Assembly: GCA_965199165.1 (NCBI GenBank) | Contig: OZ240681.1 | Location: 3,224,001 to 3,288,000, forward strand | DNA: 64,000 bases | Direction of reading: 5' to 3' | DNA from: LMUY01 sp965199165 | GTDB lineage: Bacteria > Pseudomonadota > Alphaproteobacteria > Acetobacterales > Acetobacteraceae | Shown: positions 7,297-16,227 of the stretch, piece after piece | Numbering within the stretch: the first letter of the stretch is position 1 | How the letters are laid out: each line of letters starts with the position of its first letter | Notes under the pieces: generated by a model | Told to the model about the DNA's origin: nothing | What the model saw: only the letters and a program-made list of their open reading frames with translations | Database searches by the model: none | Position numbers and translations under genes: made by a program

Positions 7297-10200
7297 TCAA
7301 TAGGCATACCCGGAAAAGGCCGCCGCGCTGCGGACCTCCAGGGCGAGGTCGACGAGCCCGCGCATGAAGGCATCGGCACCATGCTCCACTGCGACCATGT
7401 CGGCTGCGGCCGTCACGGCGTCGTCGTCCAACCGGGTGTCCGCCAACAACGTCGCCATCTGGTCCGGCAGATGACGGGCGGCGGTGTCGATGCCAACATA
7501 GCTGGGCAAGCGGCGGAAGCGGGCGGCCATGTCGGGGTTCTCGTTGGTCACCACGCAGCATTTCGCCGCAAACCCGCTCAGCACCCGCTCATGCGTGCCA
7601 CTGGAGAAGTTCGGCATCGTGTTCAGCAGGAACTGCGTGTCGGCATACAGGCCGGGCAGGGTGGCGGCGTCGACCGGGCTGTGGAAGCGGGCGTGGGTGG
7701 TGTCGCCCGCCAGGTGCTCCCAGCCGCGGCCGATGATGTCAACCGGCAGGTCGAGCACCGCGCGCACCAGCGCGGTGGACCGGACGTCCCGGACGTAGAC
7801 GTCCACGGCGGACATCAGCCCGAACAGGATGTCCGGCCGCGTCTCGACGAACAGGTCGTGCTGCGCCAGGCAGTCCAGCAGCAGGCCGCTGATGTCGCCC
7901 ACCCCGCGTTGCAGCGCCGCGGCGGACGTCTCCTCCACCACAGTGCGGAAGCGCGGTGGCAGGTGGGCCCAGGTGGCGCGATGCCGCGCCGGGTCGCAGC
8001 CGGTCTTGACGAAGACCATGCGGTGCTGCCGCCGGGACCAGCGCACCGCATCCCGCGCCGGGTTCGCGGCGACGCCGTGCGGCAGCAGCCCGGCGAGCTG
8101 GGGCGAGCGGATCAGGCTGCGCTGCATATCCAGCCAGTCACGGTACATGTAGCCGTTGGCGACGTATCGCGACGGCACGTGGTGGTTGGGCGGCATCCAG
8201 GCCGGCGAGTCCGCCAGCACGGAGATGAAGGGTGTGCGGATGACGTCCCACAACGGCCCGTCCGGATGCGCGAGCCGCGCCCCGACACCCGCCGGCCCCC
8301 AGGCGAACAGCACTCCTCGCTCCAACCGGCGCATGAGGTCGGGGAGCCAGTCCGCTCCACTGAGGCTCACCACGTGCGGCTCCAGCCCGTGCGGCCGGAG
8401 CAGCTCCATGAAGTCCTGCGAGACGCTGCGCAGGATGCCGTTCTCGTTTTCCCCCACCAGCGCCAGCACGGTGCGCGGCGCGTCGGCGGGAAGGGCCAGG
8501 CCATCCAGTGCGCTCGGGCGGTCGGGGACGGAGCGGGGACGTGCGACGGGAACCGCGGTGGCGCGGTCCTCTCCCCGAGGGAGAGGGAGTTCTGCAGCGA
8601 TCGCGGGGTCGGCTGCGCGCAACGCCAAAGCGGCAGCGACCCGGTCGATGACGCCGGGCCAGTCGCCGGGCGCGGCCTGCCCGAACACCCGCATCGTGGG
8701 ATACCAGGGGCTGTCGGCGCGGTTGCGCAGCCAGCGCCAGCAGCCGACGTAGCGGGAGAGCAGCCACACCTCCTTGCCCATCGCGGCGGCCAGATGCGCC
8801 ACGGCGGAGTCGACCGAGACCACCAGGTCGAGCCCGGCGATGATGGCTGCGGTGTCGGCAAAATCCGCGGCCTGCGCCATGCGGTCGACCATCGGGAAGG
8901 GGACGGCCACCACCGGCTTCTGCAGGGAGTGGAAGGTGACGCCGGGCAGGGCGGCGAGCGGCGCCAGCGCCTCGGCCGGGATGGACCGCGCCCGGTCGTG
9001 CACGAACGCGGCGCTGCCGGCCCACACCAGACCGACCTTCAGGTCAGGCGAAGCCGGCGTTGCCCATTGCCGGACCAGCGCTGCGTCGGCTGCGAGGTAA
9101 GGCCCATCCGCCGGGATCGTGGCCAGCGTTGTGCCGAACGCGCGCGGTAGGCTCAGCAGCGGGCAGAAGCTATCATGCTCGGGCAGCGGTCCGCCGGCTG
9201 CGACCACGGCGTCCGCGCCAGGGTGGCCCTCCAGCAGCCGCAGCAGCTCCGGCTGCACCGCCAGCGCCACCCGGGCGCCGCGTGCGCGCACCAGCGCCGC
9301 GTAGCGCATGAACTGGATCGTGTCGCCGAAGCCTTGCTCGCAATGCAGCAGCACCGTCTTGCCGGCGACGTCCTCCCCCTGCCATCGCGGCCGGCCCACC
9401 AGCCAGCGCGAAGCCGCGTGCAAGGCCAGCCGGGCGTCGTAGAGCTCCCAGCTTTCCGCGTCCAAGCGTCCGGAGGCGAGCAGCATGGCGGCCAGGTTGT
9501 GCCGCACGTCGGCCGCCTCGGGGGCGAGCAGCAGGGCGGCCCGGGCCGCTGCCTCCGCCTCCTCCAGCCGGCCCAACGCTTCGAGCGAGAGGGCCTCGTT
9601 CATCCGGGCTTGGTACAGAGCCGGGGCGAGCATCGCCGCGTGGCGGCAGCGCTCGAGCGCCTCGGCATGCTGCCCCAGCGTGTAGAGCACCGCGCCCAGC
9701 GTCGCGGCCGCCCCCGCGTCCAATGGCGCCAGCCGTGCGGCGGCCCGGGCTGGAGCCAACGCTGCCCGGCTGTCGCCCAGGCCTTGCAGCGCACGGGCCA
9801 GGTTGCCTTGCGCGTGGGCGTTGTCCGGCTGCCGTTGCACGGACAGCAGCGCGGCGCCGGCTGCGGCGTTCAACTCGCCCAGATCCACCAGCAGGCCGGA
9901 CACGCCGACCAGCAGCCCGACGTCCCCCGGGTCCAGCTCGGCCGCCTTCATCAGGGCGACGACCGCCTCCGCCCGGCGCTGCGTGGCGGCCAGGGCGCGG
10001 CCGAGCGCCCCGTGGTGCTTGGCCTGGCGGCTGTCCAGGCGCACCGCCGCCTGCAACGGGTCGACCGCCTCCGCGGCGCGGCCGTCGGATAGCAGGGTCA
10101 TGCCGAGGTTGAAGTGCGACCCGGCGTCGTTCGGCCGCAAGCAGACCAGTTTCGCACAGGCTTTCGCGGCCTCCGTGAACTGGCCGAGGGCGAACAGCGA

Positions 10201-10422
10201 GAAACCCAGGTTCTGCACCGCGTCCGCGAAGTCTGGCGCCGCTGCGACCGCAGCGGAGAAGGAGCGTGCCGCCTGCTGGTGCAGCCCCTGCGCCTGCTGC
10301 GCGCAGCCGTTGCGGTACAGGGTGCGCAAGAGGGCCGGATTGGCCGCTTGGCTGCGGCGCTGGTGGGCGGCAGCCCCGTTTCGGGTCCCCAGTTCAGCCT
10401 CCTGCTGAAACGATCGGGGCAC
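7297..10422 (-). CDS. TPR protein with two glycosyltransferase-like domains
   Basis: A 1041-residue protein read from GTG 10422; no earlier or nearby ATG fits. Residues about 30-310 are tetratricopeptide repeats (for example DFADAVQNLGFSLFALGQF and DAGSHFNLGMTLLSDGRA). Residues about 335-600 form a GT9/GT41-like domain with KTVLLHCEQGFGDTIQFMRY and VSVDSAVAHLAAAMGKEVW, as in TPR-linked O-GlcNAc-transferase-like bacterial proteins. A linker near residues 610-640 contains a palindromic repeat translated as LPLPRGED. Residues about 650-1035 form a second domain ending with FLLNTMPNFSSGTHERVLSG and FAAKCCVVTNENPD, resembling CgeB/GT4-type C-terminal domains. Likely a cytoplasmic protein or glycan glycosyltransferase. 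It converges with the sulfotransferase-like gene, 49 bases away. Confidence 0.75.
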   Translation of the reverse strand: MPRSFQQEAELGTRNGAAAHQRRSQAANPALLRTLYRNGCAQQAQGLHQQAARSFSAAVAAAPDFADAVQNLGFSLFALGQFTEAAKACAKLVCLRPNDAGSHFNLGMTLLSDGRAAEAVDPLQAAVRLDSRQAKHHGALGRALAATQRRAEAVVALMKAAELDPGDVGLLVGVSGLLVDLGELNAAAGAALLSVQRQPDNAHAQGNLARALQGLGDSRAALAPARAAARLAPLDAGAAATLGAVLYTLGQHAEALERCRHAAMLAPALYQARMNEALSLEALGRLEEAEAAARAALLLAPEAADVRHNLAAMLLASGRLDAESWELYDARLALHAASRWLVGRPRWQGEDVAGKTVLLHCEQGFGDTIQFMRYAALVRARGARVALAVQPELLRLLEGHPGADAVVAAGGPLPEHDSFCPLLSLPRAFGTTLATIPADGPYLAADAALVRQWATPASPDLKVGLVWAGSAAFVHDRARSIPAEALAPLAALPGVTFHSLQKPVVAVPFPMVDRMAQAADFADTAAIIAGLDLVVSVDSAVAHLAAAMGKEVWLLSRYVGCWRWLRNRADSPWYPTMRVFGQAAPGDWPGVIDRVAAALALRAADPAIAAELPLPRGEDRATAVPVARPRSVPDRPSALDGLALPADAPRTVLALVGENENGILRSVSQDFMELLRPHGLEPHVVSLSGADWLPDLMRRLERGVLFAWGPAGVGARLAHPDGPLWDVIRTPFISVLADSPAWMPPNHHVPSRYVANGYMYRDWLDMQRSLIRSPQLAGLLPHGVAANPARDAVRWSRRQHRMVFVKTGCDPARHRATWAHLPPRFRTVVEETSAAALQRGVGDISGLLLDCLAQHDLFVETRPDILFGLMSAVDVYVRDVRSTALVRAVLDLPVDIIGRGWEHLAGDTTHARFHSPVDAATLPGLYADTQFLLNTMPNFSSGTHERVLSGFAAKCCVVTNENPDMAARFRRLPSYVGIDTAARHLPDQMATLLADTRLDDDAVTAAADMVAVEHGADAFMRGLVDLALEVRSAAAFSGYAY
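8568..8589. repeat. CTCTCC palindrome inside a coding linker
   Basis: Arms CCTCTCC (8568-8574) and GGAGAGG (8580-8586) flank a 5-base loop. This is a single-arm member of the palindrome family found at seven other places in the window. It lies in frame within the TPR/glycosyltransferase gene, in the low-complexity linker between the two transferase domains at about residue 613. Confidence 0.75.
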
Positions 10423-10494
10423 GATAGGCAGCCAGGCGTTAAGGAGATGCGAAGGCGGCGCTTATGCGCCCTACAAGGGACGATGCGCTCGCCC

Positions 10495-10523
10495 TTGACC
10501 GCGCCGGTCGCCATGCGCATTTT
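10495..10523 (+). promoter_or_regulatory. Candidate sigma-70-type promoter of rpmG
   Basis: TTGACC at 10495-10500 is followed after 17 bases by CATTTT at 10518-10523, 39 bases before the rpmG start. The -35 matches consensus in five of six positions; the -10 is weak. A small hairpin GGCGC-TTAT-GCGCC lies upstream at 10457-10470. Location and spacing support the call, the -10 does not. Confidence 0.35.
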
Positions 10524-10562
10524 CCGCGCTGACGGCATACCGCCCTATAGCAGAGAAGTCCG

Positions 10563-10730
10563 ATGGCCAAGTCCAACACCGTTCAGATCCGCCTCGTGTC
10601 CACGGCGGACACCGGCTACTTCTACGTCACGAAGAAGAACGCCCGCTCCGCCACCGGCAAACTCGAGCTGAACAAGTACGACCCGGTGGCGCGCAAGCAC
10701 GTGCCGTTCAAGGAAGCCAAGATCAAGTAG
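10563..10730 (+). CDS. rpmG: 50S ribosomal protein L33
   Basis: A 55-residue basic protein: MAKSNTVQIRLVSTADTGYF, then YVTKKNARS and a C-terminal RKHVPFKEAKIK. It is a full-length L33 of the zinc-free (cysteine-less) type: the CxxC pairs of the zinc-binding form are absent. It is a component of the large ribosomal subunit near the E site. It stands alone as a single-gene unit between the divergent TPR gene and the convergent PEPC-like gene, whose stop is 2 bases past its own. Confidence 0.95.
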   Translation: MAKSNTVQIRLVSTADTGYFYVTKKNARSATGKLELNKYDPVARKHVPFKEAKIK

Positions 10731-10732
10731 GC

Positions 10733-13504
10733 CTATCCGAACGCACCCACATCGTGGGTGATCGCGGCGCCGATCTCCCGCACGGTTGCGAAGAGGCGGC
10801 GGATTGGCTCGAACACCGTGGCGTGCTCACGCTCGTAGGAGACGGCGTTGCGCGGCCCGGCTGGCTCGGCATAATCCCGCGCCGCCGCCGGGTCGGGCGA
10901 CGTGGGGAAAATCTCCGCCAGCAGCGCCAGGCAGGCCGGCACGTCCAGTCGGATCAGCCGGTCTTCCAGCCCCTGCCGGGTCACTCCATGGCGCGGCGAG
11001 AACTCCGGGATCTCGGTGCCCAGCAGCCAGATGCGCTGGATCAGCGCGATGCGCAACGAATGCAGCAACACCGATGCGGTGGCCATGCGGGGTGCATCCG
11101 GCCAGGTGTCGATCAGCGCCAGGTAGTCCAGCTGGATGCGTCGGCTCATGACCGTCACCGGCTGCCATAGCGCGAGGCGGTCCAGCGCGCGGGCCACGCT
11201 CATCAGCGCCGTGGTACGACCGGCTTGGCTGGCATGCGGCACCCGGTCCAGCCAGGCACCGGGATCGACCAGCCCCACCACGGCGCGCAGCACATCCAGG
11301 TCCGAGTGCGCCAGCGCATGCGCCGCGAAGTCCATCGCCCGGCGGAAGCGCGGGCTACCCTCCAGCAGCGGCGCGAACTCCTCACGGTGCCGGGACGCGG
11401 CGGCGCCGAGCCCGTGCAGCGTGTTGGCGCACCAGCCGAGCTGTTGCAGGATCGCGTTGTTCGGGATCGCCCGCAGTTCGCGCGGATGGCGGATCATCGC
11501 CGGGCCACCGCTATCGGACTGCCGCGCCGATGGGCGGGAGCCGGTGGGGTCCAGCAACGCCGGTCCGAACGTGCCGAGCAGGGCGGCGTAGCCCGGATCC
11601 TCCACCAACTCGCGCATGCCGCTGCCGATGGTGGCGAAGAAGTCCGCGGCGAAGTCCGGCTCCTCGTAGATCGGGTCCTGCCCGCCGACCATGGTGGCGT
11701 AGCAGTGCTCGGCGATGCGGGCGACGGTCGCCTCGGCCAGCGCCGGCGTGCCGAACAGCAAGTAGCCGTCGCCGCCCTGGAAGGCGCTTTCCTCCCGCAC
11801 GGCGATGCCGGCGCGGATGAACGCCATGCGGCTGCGGGTGGGGGAGACGTATTTCAGCCGGTCCGCCAAGGAGCCGGGATGGCCGCCGCGGCCGATGCTC
11901 TCGCCGTGGGTGTCGAACAGCACGACCTCAATGTCGGCCAGGCCGTGCTTGACCAGCAACTCCGCCACCTTCAGCCGCAGCCGCTCGATCTGGTAGGAGG
12001 CCGCGAGCTGCCCGATGTAGCGGCCGCTGTCGGAGTAGCCGAACTGCAGGCACATCCGCCCCTGCAGCCGCAGGTAGGCGCACCAGTGCGGTGAGCGGAG
12101 CGCCTCCGCCACGACACGCGCACCCTGCTCCAGCGCGTCCGCGGTCTCGAACAGCGGGCTGATCTCGACATGGCGCTCCACCCCGAACAGCCGGGCCAGC
12201 CACAGCGCGGTCAGCAGGGTGTAGCCGCTCTCCGTCTCCGCGATCAGGAAGCGGACGGGGGCGCTGGCGTCGACGTGCTTGGCGATCTGCGCCACCGTCA
12301 TCATCAGCCGGGCGGCGGAGGATTGCTCGGCCAGCATGGCGCCGAAATCCACCGGCTCGGCTTTGACGGCATCCAGCGCCTCGCCGATCGCCGCCAGCAG
12401 CACCCGGCGCCGGCTGGCATCGGCCGGCGGGTCGGCCAGGCCCAGGCGGACGCGGGCGGCGTTGTGCAGCTGGGCGGAGTTCAGCCGCATATGCGTGTGC
12501 GCCAAGGCCAACCCGTGGCTGGCAAGCCCGGCGCGGGAAACGAGCAGGGGCAGCGGATCCGTCGCCGCGGCGACCGCCTCGTCCAGCAGGCGCAGCAGCG
12601 GCTCGGGCGTGACGAAGGCCGCGTCCCGCCCATGCACCAGCGCGGTGGCGAAGGCGGCCACGGCGTCGGGCTCGGGCGCGGTGGGGCAGGCAGCGACCTG
12701 CGACTCCACCGCGGCAAGCGCCTCGTCCAGCCGGGCAGTGACGGCCGGCACGTCCACCTGGTCGCGGACGCGCTGGAGCTGCAGGCGCTTCATCACCAGC
12801 CGCAGCCGCAGCGTGTCCCACCAGCCGATGTCGGTCCGCCCGTCTGTGTCGTAGCCGACCCAGGTGGCCAGGATCACCGGCTTGGGCGACAGGCTGCGCC
12901 AGCGGTCCGGCCAGGTCTGGGCCGCGGTCTGCAGCAGGGCGCTGGTGAGCCGATCGATCGCGTCGCGCCCGCGGTGGATCGCTGCGGCGGCCTGGTCGAA
13001 CTCCTCCGCCAGCGTCGGCCGACTGGGACGGTGGGAGGCGAAGCGAGGCGCCGCCTCGCCGCTGGCGGCACGGGCCAGGGCGGCGGACTGCTCGGGCGGC
13101 AGCGAGAAGGTGGGGTGCGCGGTGAACACGGCGGCGAAGCGGGTGCGCTCGACCGCGGTGCGGAACGTGCCGAACGGCACCGGGCTGTCCACCGGGTCCG
13201 GCCGCACCAACCGGGCTGCCACCGCCTGCATGGCCCCCGCCGATCCCTCCAACCCGCCGACATAGTCCCGCAGCCGGGCGGCGCGCGCGTCGAACGCGGC
13301 GTCCCGCAGGCTGCGGACCACGGCGTCGAGCGTGTCAGGGGTGAGCGTGCCGGCATCCATCTGCCGCGTGATGGCAAGCGCCACCGCCAGGACGGGGTTG
13401 CCGAACGGATCGGTGCCGCTGCGCTCTCGGGCGGCTTGCACCACGGCCAGGAGGCGGCTGACGACCTGGCCGGGCTCGTCTGGGTCCACGTGACTTTCGG
13501 GCAT
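10733..13504 (-). CDS. Phosphoenolpyruvate carboxylase-like protein, divergent
   Basis: A 923-residue protein read from ATG 13504; the frame is open much further upstream, but that part runs antisense to the DUF445 gene. Phosphoenolpyruvate carboxylases make oxaloacetate from PEP and bicarbonate. The signature VFTAHPT (about residues 126-132, with the essential His) is intact. The second signature reads GYSDSGRYIG near residue 489, with Arg where the canonical GYSDSxKDxG has Lys. In the third, canonical FHGRGGSIGRGG is FDTHGESIGRGG (near residue 535): the SIGRGG half is kept, but the catalytic His and first Arg are replaced by Asp and His. The C-terminus ends THDVGAFG without the canonical QNTG tail. 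Either a true but divergent anaplerotic enzyme or a PEPC-fold protein with another role. It is divergent from the DUF445 gene with 54 bases between starts. Confidence 0.8.
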   Translation of the reverse strand: MPESHVDPDEPGQVVSRLLAVVQAARERSGTDPFGNPVLAVALAITRQMDAGTLTPDTLDAVVRSLRDAAFDARAARLRDYVGGLEGSAGAMQAVAARLVRPDPVDSPVPFGTFRTAVERTRFAAVFTAHPTFSLPPEQSAALARAASGEAAPRFASHRPSRPTLAEEFDQAAAAIHRGRDAIDRLTSALLQTAAQTWPDRWRSLSPKPVILATWVGYDTDGRTDIGWWDTLRLRLVMKRLQLQRVRDQVDVPAVTARLDEALAAVESQVAACPTAPEPDAVAAFATALVHGRDAAFVTPEPLLRLLDEAVAAATDPLPLLVSRAGLASHGLALAHTHMRLNSAQLHNAARVRLGLADPPADASRRRVLLAAIGEALDAVKAEPVDFGAMLAEQSSAARLMMTVAQIAKHVDASAPVRFLIAETESGYTLLTALWLARLFGVERHVEISPLFETADALEQGARVVAEALRSPHWCAYLRLQGRMCLQFGYSDSGRYIGQLAASYQIERLRLKVAELLVKHGLADIEVVLFDTHGESIGRGGHPGSLADRLKYVSPTRSRMAFIRAGIAVREESAFQGGDGYLLFGTPALAEATVARIAEHCYATMVGGQDPIYEEPDFAADFFATIGSGMRELVEDPGYAALLGTFGPALLDPTGSRPSARQSDSGGPAMIRHPRELRAIPNNAILQQLGWCANTLHGLGAAASRHREEFAPLLEGSPRFRRAMDFAAHALAHSDLDVLRAVVGLVDPGAWLDRVPHASQAGRTTALMSVARALDRLALWQPVTVMSRRIQLDYLALIDTWPDAPRMATASVLLHSLRIALIQRIWLLGTEIPEFSPRHGVTRQGLEDRLIRLDVPACLALLAEIFPTSPDPAAARDYAEPAGPRNAVSYEREHATVFEPIRRLFATVREIGAAITHDVGAFG

Positions 13505-13558
13505 GGCCGATGATGCGGTGCAGCGGCAGTGCGTGGCAAGCTGTGCTAACCACCCCGC

Positions 13559-14830
13559 ATGTCCTCCGTCGACCCCGATCGGCTCGCTCGCCTTTCCCTG
13601 GCCCGGCATCGCGCGTTCGCGACCGGGCTGCTGGTGCTCATGGCTGCGCTCACCTTGGGCAGCTACGCCCTCCCATCGGGTTGGGGCGCCGACCTGTTGC
13701 AGGCGGCGGCGAAGGCGGGGTTCGTGGGCGGCGTGGCGGATTGGTTCGCCATCACGGCCCTGTTCCGCCACCCGCTCGGCCTGCCCATCCCGCACACCGC
13801 CATCATCCCCGCGCAGAAGGAGCGGCTGGGCCGGGCGCTCGGCCGCTTCGTCGCGACCCACGTGTTCACCGAGGCGGAGCTGCGCCGCACCCTGGCGCGG
13901 ATCGACATGGCGGGCATCCTGCACCGCTTCTTCGCCGACCCGCACGCGTCCCGCCCGGCGGCGGAGGCGCTGGCCGGCATGCTGCCGCGCCTGCTGGCCA
14001 CCGTGGAGGACGGCCGGGCGCGCCGGCTGATCGCCCGGCTGGTGCCCCGCATCCTGGGCGGCCGCGGCGCCAGCGCCGTCGTCGCCCGCGCGCTGCACGG
14101 CCTGCTGGACGGCGGGCGGCACCAGGACGTGCTGTCCTTCATCCTGGTGCAGTTCCGCGCCCTGCTCGCGGCCAAGGAGGAGCAGCTCCGCGTCGTCATC
14201 GCCGAACGGGTGCGCGAACAGGGCGGCCGCATCGTCGGCTGGGCGCTGGGCGCGCAGGTGGCGCGCCGGGTGCTGACCACGCTCAACAGCGAGTTGGACA
14301 AGATCGGGCCCGACGGGTCCGAGCTGCGCGACGCGTTCGACACCTGGATGCGGGCCGAGATCAAGCGCATGGAGGATGACCCGGAGCGTGCCGCCGAGGT
14401 CGGCCGCGCCATCCGCCAGGTCGTGGCGCACGAGACGGTGCAGGCTTGGCTGTGGGATGTCTGGTCCCGGCTGCGCCTGGCACTGGAGGCGGACGCGGCG
14501 CAGCCAACGGGCCACACCGTGGCGTTCATCGAGGGTGCGCTCGGCAACCTGGGCCGCCTGCTCGACTCCGACCCGGCGGTGCGCGCCCGGCTGCAAGGCG
14601 CCGCGGAGGTCATCATCGTCAGCGTGCTGCCCTCCGCCCAAGCCTCCCTGTCGTCGTTCATCGCCGACGTCGTGGCCGGTTGGGATACGGCGACGCTGGT
14701 GGACCGGATCGAGCTGCGGGTCGGCAAGGACTTGCAATATGTCCGCGTCAACGGGACGGTGGTGGGCTTCCTGGTGGGTGGCGCGCTGTATGCCGTGTTG
14801 AAGGCGGTGTTCGGGGTGGTGAGTTTCTAG
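13559..14830 (+). CDS. DUF445 family membrane protein (YjiN-like)
   Basis: A 423-residue protein with an N-terminal membrane segment (FATGLLVLMAALTLGSYAL), the family signature ADWFAITALFRHPLGLPIPH and AIIPAQKERLGRALGRFV, a long helical middle region, and a final hydrophobic segment VVGFLVGGALYAVLKAVFGV. This is the architecture of DUF445 proteins such as E. coli YjiN: two terminal membrane anchors and a large helical domain. The molecular function is not known. It is divergent from the PEPC-like gene and 36 bases upstream of a flavin monooxygenase gene on the same strand. Confidence 0.88.
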   Translation: MSSVDPDRLARLSLARHRAFATGLLVLMAALTLGSYALPSGWGADLLQAAAKAGFVGGVADWFAITALFRHPLGLPIPHTAIIPAQKERLGRALGRFVATHVFTEAELRRTLARIDMAGILHRFFADPHASRPAAEALAGMLPRLLATVEDGRARRLIARLVPRILGGRGASAVVARALHGLLDGGRHQDVLSFILVQFRALLAAKEEQLRVVIAERVREQGGRIVGWALGAQVARRVLTTLNSELDKIGPDGSELRDAFDTWMRAEIKRMEDDPERAAEVGRAIRQVVAHETVQAWLWDVWSRLRLALEADAAQPTGHTVAFIEGALGNLGRLLDSDPAVRARLQGAAEVIIVSVLPSAQASLSSFIADVVAGWDTATLVDRIELRVGKDLQYVRVNGTVVGFLVGGALYAVLKAVFGVVSF

Positions 14831-14866
14831 CCGCAGCCCACATTGGCGGCAGCGAGGGAGGTCACC

Positions 14867-15901
14867 ATGCGGCTTTCGGTCCTGGACCAGTCCACCATTG
14901 TCTCGGGCCGCAGCCCGGCGGACGCGATCGGTGAGAGCATGGCGTTGGCCCAGCACTGCGAGGCGCTGGGGTATGACCGCTACTGGCTGGCCGAACACCA
15001 TGCTTCCGCCAGCCAGGCCGGCACCGCGCCGGAAATCCTCATCGCCGCCATCGCCGCGACGACGCGGCGCATTCGCGTCGGCAGCGCCGGGGTGATGCTG
15101 CCGCACTACGCCAGCCTGAAGGTCGCCGAGCAGTTCCGCGTGCTGGATGCGGTGGCGCCCGGCCGGATCGACCTCGGGCTCGGTCGCGCGCCGGGTAGCG
15201 ACGGGCGAACCGCCTATGCCCTGAACCCCCAGGCGGCGCAGGCGGCGGACCAGTTCCCGGCCCAGCTGCGCGACCTGCTCGCCTGGGTCGGTGGGGAGAA
15301 GCTGGCGGAGGGGCACCCGTTCCGCGACGTGGTGGCGCAGCCGACCGGCCCCACGACCCCCGAGGTCTGGATCCTCGGCTCCTCGAACTATGGCGCGCAG
15401 GTCGCGGCGCATTTCGGCCTGCCATACTGCTTCGCACACTTCATCACGGACGGGGAGGGTGCCGAGGAGGCTCTGGACCTCTACCGCGACAGCTACCGGC
15501 CGAGCGCCCGCAACCCGGCGCCGCATGCGGCCCTTGCGGTCTGGGCGCTGGCGGCGGACACGACGGCTGAGGCGAACCGGTTGTTCTCCTCCCGCGCGTT
15601 GTGGCGGCTCGGCCGCGACAGGGGCGTATACTCGGCCCTGCCGACGTTGGAGGAGGCTGCCGCCTATGCCTACACGGAGCGGGAGCTTGCCCGGATCGAC
15701 CAGGTGCGGTCGCGCGCCCTGTGCGGCACCGGGCACGACGTCCTGCGGCGCTTGGAGGCGCTGGCCGACCGGGCCGGGGCCAGCGAAGTGGCGGTGATCA
15801 CGACCGTCGCCGACAAGGAAGCCCGCCGCCGGTCCTACACGCTGTTGGCGGAGGCGGCGCGGCTACGGCCGGCGGACAACGTAGCGATCGCCGCCGAATG
15901 A
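14867..15901 (+). CDS. LLM-class flavin-dependent oxidoreductase (luciferase-like)
   Basis: A 344-residue luciferase-like monooxygenase family protein. The start is ATG 14867, preceded by GAGGGAGG; an upstream in-frame TTG at 14843 has no ribosome site. Features are the N-terminal LSVLDQSTIVSGRSP, GYDRYWLAEHHA, VMLPHYASLKVAEQF and DLGLGRAPGSD, which together are typical of the MsnO8-like single-component group using FMN with a separate reductase. Residues 160-190 (EVWILGSSNYGAQVAAHFGL) form part of the barrel's phosphate-binding region. The substrate is unknown. Its last 39 bases overlap a convergent small membrane protein gene. Confidence 0.88.
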   Translation: MRLSVLDQSTIVSGRSPADAIGESMALAQHCEALGYDRYWLAEHHASASQAGTAPEILIAAIAATTRRIRVGSAGVMLPHYASLKVAEQFRVLDAVAPGRIDLGLGRAPGSDGRTAYALNPQAAQAADQFPAQLRDLLAWVGGEKLAEGHPFRDVVAQPTGPTTPEVWILGSSNYGAQVAAHFGLPYCFAHFITDGEGAEEALDLYRDSYRPSARNPAPHAALAVWALAADTTAEANRLFSSRALWRLGRDRGVYSALPTLEEAAAYAYTERELARIDQVRSRALCGTGHDVLRRLEALADRAGASEVAVITTVADKEARRRSYTLLAEAARLRPADNVAIAAE

Positions 15902-16150
15902 CCCCGCCCGGCGCCGGGCCTGCCACATCTTGAACCGGATCGTCAGCACGGCGACCAGCACTGCCCCGATGGCCACGGGGACCAGCAGCAGGGCCACCCA
16001 CAAAGCGAAGGCGGCAACCGCCAGCCCGCCGGCGACGACGGCCACCAGCACCGCGCCCGCGATGATCCGCGGTGCGATCGGCGCGCGTGGCGGCGCGGTG
16101 AAGCGGCCATCCGGTGTCATGTCGATCTGCCGGCGCGGGTCGTATGCCAT
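15863..16150 (-). CDS. Small membrane protein, unknown function
   Basis: A 95-residue protein read from ATG 16150, with alternatives at GTG 16168 or further upstream to 16198. It has a short polar N-terminus (MAYDPRRQIDMTPDGRF), then two closely spaced hydrophobic helices (AGAVLVAVVAGGLAVAAFAL and VALLLVPVAIGAVLVAVLTI) and a basic C-terminal tail RFKMWQARRRAG. This suggests an inner-membrane hairpin with both ends in the cytoplasm. I recognise no family. It overlaps the flavin oxidoreductase gene tail to tail and is divergent from the M16 peptidase gene. Confidence 0.6.
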   Translation of the reverse strand: MAYDPRRQIDMTPDGRFTAPPRAPIAPRIIAGAVLVAVVAGGLAVAAFALWVALLLVPVAIGAVLVAVLTIRFKMWQARRRAGSFGGDRYVVRRP

Positions 16151-16227
16151 GGGTGGGACATGGATCACGTGACCGCCGGGTTCAAGCCACGGCGCCACGC
16201 GCGCGATCGTCGACCGAGGAATCCAGC

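Noticed and set aside
7216..9150. Long open frame on the plus strand opposite the TPR/glycosyltransferase gene
   Set aside because: Its composition (Gly, Arg, Val, His, Gln rich, no domain motifs) is that of an antisense shadow; the minus-strand gene has clear TPR and transferase motifs.
13505..15736. A 2.2-kb upstream extension of the PEPC-like reading frame on the minus strand, giving a 1667-residue protein
   Set aside because: The extension runs antisense through the DUF445 and flavin oxidoreductase genes, has the Arg/Gly/His-rich composition of a shadow frame in GC-rich DNA, and the PEPC-like homology begins at ATG 13504.
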